Positions 1 through 10,500 of a DNA stretch of 64,000 nucleotides are shown here, piece by piece. Source of the DNA: Telmatactis stephensoni (lineage: Eukaryota > Cnidaria > Anthozoa > Actiniaria > Isophelliidae). Location: positions 1-64,000 of the forward strand of contig JALIZF010001912.1 of NCBI GenBank assembly GCA_029948255.1, given 5' to 3'. The position numbers and the translations under genes were made by a program. Each line of letters begins with the position of its first letter. Position 1 is the first letter of the stretch. Below the pieces are notes generated by a model. The model ran no database searches. It was not told the origin of the DNA and saw nothing but the letters and a program-made list of their open reading frames with translations.

Positions 1-98
1 TTTCTCTTTTTTTTTTTGTTTTTGACTTTTGTACTCAATTTTTTTTCTATCAAAACATCTTTTTTATAAAATAAATGTAAGTAGAATGTAACCATCCA

Positions 99-245
99 AT
101 AGAGGGATTTCACAGCAGCCATGTTTGTGGTCAAAATAATAGACCCATAATAGAGCTCTTTTCCCAAGAGAAATGGAATCTTTTCTAATTCAAAAACTTT
201 CTATTGTACTTGCCCACAAACATAGCTGCCATGAAATCCCTCTAT
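99..245. mobile_element. Inverted-repeat MITE (family A, copy 1)
   Basis: The ends are near-perfect inverted repeats of about 32 bp, starting ATAGAGGGATTTCA and ending with its complement. TA dinucleotides at both ends suggest a Tc1/mariner-like TA target. A second copy lies at 26976-27111 inside the TTLL gene. There is no coding capacity, so it is a non-autonomous element. Confidence 0.8.
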
Positions 246-264
246 AATTTCTTGAATTCAAATA

Positions 265-522
265 CTGTATTTACTCGTTTAAGCGCCATGGTGCATATTA
301 CATTTTAAAGACTACTGTACTAAAGGTTAAAGTTATACTGTACTTGTTTTCTTCCTTATTCCAGATGATAGCCAGATAGTTCTTTGGATGAGTGCTGTAT
401 TGTGTGAGTACATGTGGTGCTTATTTGAGGGCAGTGGTTATTAAAAATCTTGCTTTCAAATGCAGTACTTAATCAAGGGCAGCATTTAATCATGGAAGGA
501 GCTTAAACGAGTAAATACGGCA
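265..522. mobile_element. Inverted-repeat MITE (family B)
   Basis: The termini are inverted copies of a roughly 22 bp motif (GTATTTACTCGTTTAAGC at the left, its complement at 501-520). The interior is AT-rich and non-coding. The rest of 1-897 shows only AT-rich sequence with no gene that I can see. Confidence 0.7.
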
Positions 523-897
523 CATGTAAATAGCTCAAAAGCCTGTGGCAAATGGTTTCAAAATTTGCTCTGGTTGAAGTACTGTAATTTACTAAATGAA
601 TCCTTATCAATGATGTAGAAACCTTCCATTCCATGATGGCTTCAGCATTCTTTTGTTCATGACAAATGATGAGATCCTCTTTGATTGTTCACAAGCAGTG
701 GTTATCCTTCAAAACTTTGGTATGTAAAAAAGTGACATTGATCTAAACTTCTGGCTGAGTTTTTGAATCAAAATTGGAAAAGTTTTGAAACATCGGCACC
801 ATTATTTTGTTAGACAAATTACGTGTACATTATCTCCTTCCATATAAAATGGATTTCCCACATAACTGCTGCAATGTTAACCACAAAAAATCATATT

Positions 898-2544
898 CTA
901 AGCCTCTGACTGAGTTTTAGAATGATTCTGCATGGACATAATTTTAAGTTTAATTTGATCATAGTCCTGTAGAGCTTCAGCAAGCCGTCGTCTTAGCTTT
1001 GCTACTCGATCCTCCTGGGACTTGATGTCACTTTCAGATATAACAAATGGTGTACATGGAGGTTGATCCACATTTATCCATATTTCAGGATGTTTATCTA
1101 AAGCAACTACTGAAGTATGTTGTCCCTTGATCGGTGTTTTACTATGAATCTTAGCCATGAGGGCATGGAGTAACCCCTTTTCATCCATTCCAGGTCCAAC
1201 TATTTTAAATCCTTTGGAAAGATTAAAACTGTCAATTTTTCTTCCATCAGAAGCATCTACTGGTATCACACCCTGTAATCGTTTCTCCCAAAACAACTGT
1301 TTTGGTTTGTCTTTGTCAATTTTGGCATTTTTACAGGAATTTTCAATCTTCCTTTTCTTCTGTGGGCTTGGTTCTTCAGGGTTTGGATAATAAGACACAG
1401 GTTGCTTTGAGAAGGACTTGGTTGACTGACGAATGGGTGCAGCTAACATAGTTCCATTTAAATCTCGTGAATAACTTTGTTGGTTTGTTCTTCGCCTAGT
1501 CTTCCTACAGAATGTCCCACTTCTAAAGTCAAAATCGGTGAGATCTATCCCACCGAGTTCCTTTTCTAGCTGGGGTTTGGAGCGACACTTTTTACCATCG
1601 GGACTAAAAGAAGAAGGAAAAACTCTAAATAATGACATATAAAATAAAGATAAAATGGTAAAAAATAGAAGGTTAAAGGACCATATTTTAATTTGGTATA
1701 CCCAGCAAATGATATTCCTGCAGTGGGTCTTTTTTAGAACGATGCAGAAACACAATAGGATGAATTTCTTGAATATCAATTGCCGGGTATTCTATAGTTG
1801 TGCGGATTGTCCTCCTATATTTTTAAAATCAGAAAAAGGGGGAGTAATACCAAAAGAACAGCCAGGACAGGCAAGATGGCCTTCGTGGTTTACCTCTTGC
1901 CTCTCACTTCTATGGTGGGGTGTGAGTCCCAGCTCAAGTGCTGGAACGTGCGTTGATCAGTAAATTATTATTTCTTAACTTACAATAAAACTTTTTAGTG
2001 AACTAATCATGTTAATATGGCATTCATATTCAGAAATGATCTCAGCTAGTGAACTTAACGTCAGTTGTTTACCACTGAAAGCATAGAAAAGCACTTTAAT
2101 ATACACGAAAGTAACGCATCAGAAGCCAAAGGTGAATAAACTAAATTACACTGAGAATATTGACGTGTGCTAATATTATGTCTTACATAACAAAAATCAT
2201 TCGAAATCAATAGCCCTTCTCATAAATAAAGCTTTTGTCTTCAAAATAAGTAGTTTAAGCGACCTATCGGGATAACTAATTATATTTAACCTCGTGCTCT
2301 TTGGTCATCAAATAAACAAACTTGGTCAGCCATCATATGCAGTTATATCAATGAAATTTATCACGTGTACCAAACTATCGACAAATTCTACTAGATTCAT
2401 TGCTTATAGTAGTGATTCCTGCATTTACCTGTAATAATAGACATCCGATCGACCAGCAGAAAGGCCACCTTTTCTAATGACAATCTCCCTTTGCCATCCT
2501 TTTGGCAAGCTCGTGCATTCATTTCTTACCGGTTTTTCGTCCAT
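898..2544 (-). CDS. MBD2/3: Methyl-CpG-binding domain protein 2/3
   Basis: Two coding exons, 2429-2544 and 898-1603, join in frame (donor GTAAATG, acceptor CTTTTAG) into 273 aa. The MBD domain spans residues 10-75 and is split by the intron after Tyr38; it carries the family motifs GWQRE, GLSAGRSDVYYY and KKCRSKPQL. The central part has the QLFWEKRLQG block of MBD2/3, followed by WINVDQPPC and FVISESDIKSQE. The C-terminus is a Leu/Arg-rich coiled coil, which in vertebrates binds the p66/GATAD2 subunit of NuRD. Tyr36, the position that is Tyr in methyl-binding MBD2 and Phe in mammalian MBD3, is retained, so 5mCpG binding is likely. The start ATG is at 2544. The gene is divergent from TERB2. 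Open frame upstream of 1603 is intron, not protein. Confidence 0.93.
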
Positions 2545-3259
2545 ATTGAATACTTTGTGACTAATTACTGGAAACCCAGAGAGAGAACTTGACGTATAGT
2601 AAAGTATATGCGCTAAAGAAATATTATTTTGTGAGCAATGAGCAACTAAGAGTCTACAACAGAAGCAATGTCCAAAATGGCGGTCAGTCAGAATGCATTT
2701 CTTTGGGAGGCTGGGCCAACCTGTCAATCACGCGCGCGGTGGTATTTAAGGGGGCTCTATGCCTTACATGGCAACCGCATATAACAAAGCTTTTGTTGTT
2801 ATTTCTTTTTACTTGGAATTTCATTGATTACAGATTGGCTAGTAATAGTCTGAAATCGAGCTAATTTAAAATTGCTCTACGTGAAAACTAGAAAGAATTT
2901 TTCTACATTTATACTGTACATTTCTATTTGCTTGATTAGCAGTTTTGCTAACCAATTTGGGATATGATAAAAATAACTCTTTATAAATATGAAGAAACTT
3001 CTGTTATGATACAGAAGTTATTAATTATTTAATTAATTTAATTAATTTTTTCCCAAAACTGAGTTTTTCTTTGCTTGCGTTGCTATGGCAACGATCGCCA
3101 TCTTTGTTTCCCTTCGTCCATTTCGTCATTTCATCTTGAGAGACTAGGCCGTCCTCCAACCGTCCTCCATCTTTTAAAAAGTAATTTTTGAGTACTGCTA
3201 TGTAGAATTGGCGCCTTTTTTCGAGGAACCTTTTTAAATTCAGCGTTTTAGTTTGTACG
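2545..3259. promoter_or_regulatory. Shared divergent promoter region MBD2/3 - TERB2
   Basis: These 715 bp separate the two divergent start codons. The region contains an AT-rich run (3018-3052) and a palindromic X-box at 3079-3092. No other gene is visible here. Promoter function is inferred from position. Confidence 0.6.
3079..3092. promoter_or_regulatory. Palindromic X-box (RFX-type site)
   Basis: GTTGCTATGGCAAC is an almost perfect palindrome matching the RFX consensus GTTGCCATGGCAAC at 13 of 14 positions. It lies 168 bp upstream of the TERB2 start codon and 535 bp upstream of that of MBD2/3. RFX factors drive ciliary and male-germline genes in animals. The motif is seen; its use is inferred. 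Confidence 0.6.
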
Positions 3260-6200
3260 ATGACTACATTTGGCGGGAAAACGGCGTGGTTTTCATCTTG
3301 CGTATCTCAATTTTGCCAGAAAGTTTGGCGTACGTAGTCTGAAAATTGAAGTTCATCTTCTTAGCTTAGCTTCTTCTTTCGTCAATTTAAAGTCGAAAAC
3401 ATCTGCAAATGAAAAAAAAAACTTTTTATACATATTATGTAACTTAACTTATATGAATTTTTCTGCAGTGAACAGAGGTGGGCAGATTACAAGCGATATA
3501 AAATGTGCAGATTATATTTTCGCAAAAAAACCCGAAGAGTCAGACATTGCATGGTAAGTGTGGTTTGTTTGTGAGCAATTTCATCGTTGATAATTACAGC
3601 GCTTAGTATAAACGAAAGTCACGTCCAATACAAAGGAGCATTTTTCATTGGAGTAATTCCAAAAATACAAATAGAATCGAAAAGTACTGTACATTAGCTA
3701 TGATGGCCACTTTGCAACTTTTTGAATTTTAGGTTTTTCAACTCTGACTTATATTTGGAAGATGGCATACTCCCATTCAAGTCAGAATGGCTCAAAAACC
3801 CTTCCAAAAACATCCTGGATTTCGTGCTGTATCCAAAAGGCTTTAAAGGTATGCAAATAGAAGAATATAGCAAAATAATTCCATACCTAATACAGACTAC
3901 CACCTTGCAAATAGACTAATATAGCAAAATAATTCCATACCTTACAAACTACCTCAGTGGGTGTGGTCGACCTATCCAACCTATGTTGTGGCCATTTTTA
4001 AACTTGTCTGTTTACTCTAGATGCATGCTTCCAAAGCTAACAATACTGTGTTTTGCATATTTAGAAATGTTTCCTGAAGAATGGGATTTTGAGGATGAAG
4101 AAGGCAATCCCAGATATCTCCATCTCAGTGATTTTAGAAATGCAAAAGATCAAAGTGAAAAGTGTACATCAACATCTCTGGACACACCACCGATCAGTGC
4201 TCCAGAGCTCAAAGCAAATTCATCTAGTCTATGTGAAAATAGCTCTGAAAAATTCCCTTTATCTGCAAGAGAAATTCCAGTGAAACAAAATAGGAAAAAA
4301 CAGAGAAGGACGTCAAGGGAAAAAGAAATGGAAAGCAAGGATTTTGAAAGTGAAACTGACTCTCCATTGAAATCTTGTAGTCCACCTAAAATTAACCAAA
4401 GAAGAAATCTGAGAATGGAATCACCAAGTTTGGCAACTCAGAACAGTCCAGAAAGTGAGGAGAAAACTTCAGAAAGTGAATTAATTCATTTACCACAAAA
4501 TTCTACAAGCCCTAAAGTGAATGCAAGGAGAAATCTAAGATTAGAATCACCAATTGTGGCAGCTGAAAGTAGTTCAGTAATAGAAGAAAACAACTCTGAA
4601 AGTGTAATAAGATCAATATTAGATGACAGTCAGGCTATTAAAGAGACTGAGTTAAATTCACCAGTTGTAGCAACTCTACATGATCTGGAAGTACATAACC
4701 ATGAATTTCACTCTAGTATGCATGATGGTAAGTCAATAATAAATAAATAATCTTAGGTTATCCATATACTTCTCCTTTACTGTTGTCTATAGATCCTTTC
4801 CTTGTCATTTTGAGGACAAAGAGAATGATTTTTGCAGCATTGAAAGACACCTTTTCCAATGATTGACCAGGTAACAGCAGATTCAAGTCAAGACTGAGGG
4901 TTTTGAATCCATACATTTACTGTATTTGTTAACTCCAGCCTTGTCTTGAATCTACTGTTCCATGTTCATCCAAGCAAATCCAGGAAAGGTCTATCAAAAT
5001 GAGTTATAGGTGTAAGGAATTGATGGAAGTGGGTCTTTCACTTGCTTCTTTTAACTTCTAAATATTATGTTTATATAGATTATATATATTAGAATACGTT
5101 AGGAGGGGACCTGGCGCCTTATAAGCCTAGTGGTTTCAGCCAAGTCTCCTCGCCATATTATATCTTATTTTCAATATAGATGTGTTGTATATTTAAATTC
5201 TAAATATATTGTAATTAATTAATATATTTAATTTGTATGAACTGGCAAAAATAAACTTGAACTTGAACTTGAACTTGAACTTTCTTTCTACCTTCTCTCT
5301 CCTATCTTTACTGAACAAGCTACTGTAAGTAATATTGATAATTAGAAATATATTTGGGAATGAGCTTTTATCATGTAATTCCAAAAGTCACAGTACAGAA
5401 CTATAATTACCATAGCTGGAAAGAGCTTGTTAAAATTAGTAAGGCAGTGAAGTTTGAATGAAGTGAGTTCAAAACTCACGAAGATATGAATTTTCAAAAT
5501 CGAAATTTTGTATGAAAACATTTGCTGGTAGGCAAGAGATGCCTACCAGCAAAGGTTTTCTTACAAATTCATACTTTTCAAAAATTCATATTCTCGCGAG
5601 TTTTGGATTTAATTCCTTCAAACTTCACTGCCTTACTAATTTTAACAAGCTCTTTCCAGCTATGGTCATTCTTTTTTACTGTTTTACGAATTTAAAAATA
5701 CCTGATAAAAGCTCATTCACAGTACAAGTTAAAAATAACTATCAACTGATGACATCGAGGATATGTGAGCAAAAACTTACTCCACTTTTATTCATTTTCA
5801 TCTTAAAATTATATACATACCTTTTCAAACTATATTCTAAGGGGCTGTTTACATGGAGAAAAGTTTTCCCTAGTAGAAGGGTTACCCTAGCTACCACCCG
5901 AGCTAACTTTACCGGGCGTTTACATGGGAAAATCAGTGTTCGCTATACGTGGGTGAACTCGCAGTTTGAATTGCAATGCGCATGATCAACAAAAATTAAC
6001 TCACGTCCTAGGGCCAAAGTTGTCTCCGCCCGGGTTCCAAGGGTTATGGTGTTTACATGAGAAAAGTTGTCCCTGTTAGTAGGAGTACCCTGTTTCGCAA
6101 AGAGGGTAACCCTACCAGTAGGGTAACCCTTCTTGCCGAGGTAAGTGTAAAGTATCTCATGTAAACGCTTGGCATTGATTTACTAAGAAATCAGGAAAAG

Positions 6201-6488
6201 ATAGCTCGGCCAGGGTGACCCTGCTGGTAGGGTAACCCTTCTACTAGGGACATCTTTTCTCCATGTAAACAGCCTCTAAACATGTTTTTGGTTATCATGG
6301 TTCTTGTGTCGTTACTCATTGTTTTGAATAACTCATCAATATTAATTTTTGTATGACTTTGTACACTACATACAGGTTTTATTCATCTAGAAGACTTACA
6401 GATTCCTCAAGGAATTCACCTTCAAGACTTTGTGCTTAAAGATAAAAGCACTGTAGCATATCAAGTGTTTCTCAAAGATCCACCATGA
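3260..6488 (+). CDS. TERB2: Telomere repeats-binding bouquet formation protein 2 (TERB2-like)
   Basis: Five exons, 3260-3329, 3469-3553, 3733-3848, 4065-4727 and 6376-6488, join without frame breaks into 348 aa with GT..AG introns. The N-terminal ~90 residues have the vertebrate TERB2 pattern as I recall it: F.G...WFSSCVSQF...VW..GG.I.S...ADY.F, then S.D...ED. This region binds TERB1 in vertebrates. The last exon gives GFIHLEDLQ...LQDFVLKD...AYQV, resembling the short C-terminal TERB2 segment that binds MAJIN. TERB1-TERB2-MAJIN attaches meiotic telomeres to the inner nuclear membrane. The linker in exon 4 is long and polar and contains two copies of a motif (QRRNLRMESP, ARRNLRLESP). The protein is longer than the ~220 aa human one. 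Identity rests on motif recognition without a search. Confidence 0.78.
5090..5282 (+). mobile_element. 3' tail of a non-LTR retrotransposon
   Basis: A short terminal segment ends in tandem GAACTT repeats (5255-5281), the usual 3' microsatellite of CR1/L2-like LINEs. A related tail in opposite orientation begins at 61852. It lies in the last TERB2 intron. No ORF remains. Confidence 0.5.
5411..5668. mobile_element. Foldback element
   Basis: Two arms of about 115 bp are inverted copies around a centre near 5532, where TGCTGGTAGGC faces GCCTACCAGCA. The outer ends read CCATAGCTGGAAAGAGC and its complement. The long open frame running through it is not a gene. It lies in the last TERB2 intron. 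Confidence 0.75.
5841..6277. mobile_element. MITE with long inverted ends
   Basis: The ends are inverted repeats of ~50 bp (GGCTGTTTACATGGAGAAAA and complement), rich in GGGTTACCCT motifs. The interior is non-coding and internally repetitive. It lies in the last TERB2 intron, ~100 bp before the final exon. Confidence 0.75.
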
Positions 6489-6544
6489 ACCCACCTAAAG
6501 TTTTATAGCTAAGGTATGCTTAGTGTTTGCAGTGTTCACCAATA

Positions 6545-6844
6545 TACACCTATTTCAAAAAAGGTTTGGTTGAGCGAAAGGCTTCAAGCCTACATGACTA
6601 AACCAAAAAGGAGTATATGGGTAGGTACTAAACTTTACTCACTTTTCAGCTTTGTTCTTGATTTTTAACATCAACGAATTGAAGTTCTTTTGTGCATAAG
6701 CTCAAGGCAAGCTAGTTGAGAAGAGTTGTGTTGCTATTCTTTTAGTTTTATAGCTTTTATTAATTCCTACCCACATTCCCTCGCAGGGGAGTCGAGTAGG
6801 CTTGAGGCCTTTTACCCAACAACGTTTTTTGAAACAGGTGGATA
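6545..6844. mobile_element. MITE
   Basis: Imperfect ~45 bp inverted ends share CACCTATTTCAAAAAA and the CTTCAAGCCTAC block. Located between TERB2 and MFSD12. Non-coding. Confidence 0.6.
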
Positions 6845-7173
6845 AGGGGTTTTGTGTGATCTGTGATTTGACTTAAAATGAGTGCATGAACCATGAAAAT
6901 ATGTCAGTTTTTCCCATTATTTTCATGGATTTGTTTTTAAAATATGCATGAATCCTGAATTAACAGAAAATACGAAAGTGTGAATCATTCATGAATTGAC
7001 AGAAAATTGAAGCATGATTCATGATTGAGCCCCCCACCCCCTCCAGCCCCAGTTGCAATATTCACTGTATGTCTCATCAGAGTATTTAATATTAGTTATT
7101 GCAGTATTCAAAACATATGGTATTAACCATTGTTAATGGTATAATATTATTGAACTAGTTAGTTAAATTATAG

Positions 7174-7319
7174 CAGGGTTCCCAGGTGTCAGGGAAAAGT
7201 CAGGGAAAAACACAGTCAGGGAAAATCAGGGAATTCTTTATTCAGTCAGAGAAATTCAAATTTTCACAATAAATCGGGGAAAGTCAGGGAGTTTCTTTTT
7301 TGGGATAGCTGGGAACCTG
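7174..7319. mobile_element. Short MITE with 5 bp target duplication
   Basis: The ends are CAGGGTTCCCAG and CTGGGAACCTG, and TATAG flanks both sides. The interior is built from repeated GTCAGGGAAA units. Non-coding. Confidence 0.65.
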
Positions 7320-7594
7320 TATAGTTATATATTCTGATGAGACAGCAGCAAAGCGTGTGCATGTTCAAAAGGAATGAATTTGAAAACTTGAAAAAGGACA
7401 TGATCTCCCTTTAATAGTTCTGGAATTTCCAAATTGCAACATTGCAAACATTGTCATTTTTGGAATTTCGAAGTTGGAACCTTGGAATATCCAATTTGCT
7501 ACAATTTCAAGGTTTGCAATTTCATTACCTATTAATTAATTTCCATCTATATGATGTTTCTCTAGGGTATAGTTTCATATTGTTACACTATGAA

Positions 7595-10500
7595 TCATAC
7601 AGATTGTGGAATATGGTTATTAACTGCACTATCATATCTACCAGAATCTGTCAACTGTAATGAATTAGTGAAATCTTCAGTCCCTACATGTCTAATTGCA
7701 GGTTCATAAGGTGTCAGAGGCCCTTTTATATATACAAGAGATCTTGAAAAGTCTTGGCTGAGAGAGGACATTGATCTTGAAGGCTTACTAGCACCAGAAA
7801 GAAGACACTGTCTTTCATCATTCTCTTTATTAATACTTCCCTTAAGACCTGCAAGGAAAAGGCCAATTTTGATTATAGATTGTAATATATACATTGCTAG
7901 AGTGCTTGCCATTTACCAAGAATAACCACTGAGAAAAAAGAATGGTATATGGCATTCTGATCATAAAGTTTGGTAAAACTCGGTCTTCTGGTTCAGGTTA
8001 TCCACTTTGCACACTCTTTTTGATTCTTTCTGTAGATGCATGTACCATTTATTTTAGGCAAATGATTTTCCGACCAGATGGATTGGAAAATGGGAAACAC
8101 GTCCCAGAGTTTTTGTGATTTAATTGATTAGTTTGACAATGTGTGTTTTATTGATTTAATGATTCTAATCATCATTATTGTACCAGAAAGTTTTACATTG
8201 CAGCAATAATTTTCAATTTATTTGACCTTGACTTCCATCTGTTCTTCTTTATGACTTCATGTAGTAGTTGTGTCACTGACCCCTTCCCCTCTGCCCTTGA
8301 AAACTATAACCTGACTAATGTTGCCTTTGGCCGCCATCTGTCTACTTCTTTGTTATGTGATTAGTAAAGTGATAAGCTATAGCTGCAGCAGTCTGCCAAT
8401 CCCCCATTGTTCCCTCCCTCCCTTGCAAACGTTAATTAGACTGTACTCACCTGGATCTTGACTGTCCTCTGTGTGTTTCTTTGTTTTATAAGTAGTTAAA
8501 AGAGTAATAACGGCTATGGTTGCAGCACTGCCAGCTATAAACACCATTATACAACGATAGTAATCACCACCAGCATTAGGCCTGTAGATTGGAAGCAGAA
8601 ATTGAACAGTTCAACATTGCTCAACTTCCAGTGTGAGAAGCCAAAATACTAGGTACTAGCACAAAGAGTAGCTAAAATGTCTGTCAATATAGTTATAAGA
8701 GGTAGGTTTGATAACAATGCTATACTTACGATGATGGAGTATTTTTGGGATAAAATGCCTGTATTATCTGAACTGTAATTCCATTGGACATCTTGTCCAT
8801 AAAACTCATGGCACCATAAACAAATGCACCAGTTTCCTTAAAAACACAAAGCAGATCAGATATACTACATCAAAAACAAGAGAGCATAGTAGGTTATACT
8901 TTCTTCATCAAACAGAGCTTTAAGTCCACTTCTAATCCACTGTCTTCATACAACTTAGCTTACAGAATCCCTTTTGCATCACGGGCAACATTATTACAAT
9001 GGTGCAAGAATGCTAGGAGCCTAATGCTTCAGCTTACATGTAATTTTGGAACATAACTGGCATTTGCGGTGAGCTATACAGTTGTGGCACAGGAGCTGTC
9101 CCTTTTCAAGTCTCCCCCCCCCCCCTCTTCCTATAATAACACCAACATTACCCATTCTTCCTCATTTTTTTTTTTTTTTCCAATCCTTTAATCACCCTTC
9201 TTGTTTCCAGTTATGCTACGGTATAATTATAATGACTTAATAGTCACTAATCTGTAGTGATTTCTTTGTGTTCCCAATTTTTTTTTTTTTGGGGGGGGGG
9301 GGAGGGGAGTGAGGGTGGGGGGGGGAGGGGAGTGAGGGTGGGGGGGAGGGGAGTGAGGGTGGGGGGGGGGGTTGCCTTAATGGAGCAACTGATAAATGCA
9401 CAAGTTCACTGCCACTTTGATATCTTGTAATCATCATTTTGGGTTTTATAACCAATTTTGTGTCTTTAAGTAGAATCTTACCACATTTTCTCCTATTAAG
9501 TCTGCAAGCATTGTTAAAGCTGTTACAAGCAGTGTAGATCCTCCTACACCAATAAGTACACTTGCACCATAGATTTGGGCATTACGTGGTGGTAAAAACC
9601 ACATCCATGTACTAAAAAATAATGGAGAACACAGTTATAGCATGAATTTTCAATGACAGTGTTATTTTTGACCTCCGGAACATTTTTATCGTATTTATAA
9701 TATAAAGTACAAACACTGAAAAATGTGTAGCATAAATAGTACTAAGTGGTGTCATGCTAATTCTATTGTTTGATTAGCACTATTTAGCACTAAATCAAAT
9801 CAAATTTCTATTTTAACCAATGTAACAATGTGAATTTTAAAGACAGCAGGACTTACCATACTGCAAATATCACTATTGAGCCAAACAGGAATACGCCCTA
9901 GGGGTAAAAACATGCTTGTAAACATGATGCTCTTTGAAGATTATAGAAAAGAGGGTCTTTCCTTTTTCAAACCCTCTTCCTTTCCATTTCATTTTTCCCC
10001 TTTCACTTATCCTTCCATTAAAGGTGTGGACCAAAATGGGCATGAGTTACGTTTGATAAATCCCAATTTGTTTCCAAAAAGAAAAAAAAAGTATTCCAAT
10101 TTACAATTTTATTAACTGTGACTGTAACCATTTTCTAAGCAAGTTTTCCCCACCCAGTCCCACGTGTGTAATTGCTGCAAACAGGGTTGATCAGTTGCGT
10201 GACTATTAGGGTAGAAAAGGGGAGTACCGGTCACGCCATACTTTCTCCATTTGCAATGATGCATCGCGCGAAATTTTGACTCGATGACACCGATACTTTT
10301 TATGTATAAAATAGCCAATCACGCAAGAGTTCATTCCGGCAGCTCACGATGCAAGTTTTGTTAAAATCATGCGCGAATTTATTCACCGACCGCGCGCGGT
10401 TTCAATCTCGTACCCAGAGCCTGCGTTCCTCTTGGTCAGGGTACGAGATTGGCGCGGTTTTTGGCCCAAATCACGCGAAAACCCTTTGCTACGCAGTTCT

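Noticed and set aside
1604..1779. N-terminal extension of the MBD2/3 frame at its second exon
   Set aside because: The frame runs through the intron; the acceptor at 1604-1609 and the match to the first exon show that it is not protein.
5512..5985. 157 aa open frame
   Set aside because: Spans a foldback element and the start of a MITE; no coding signature.
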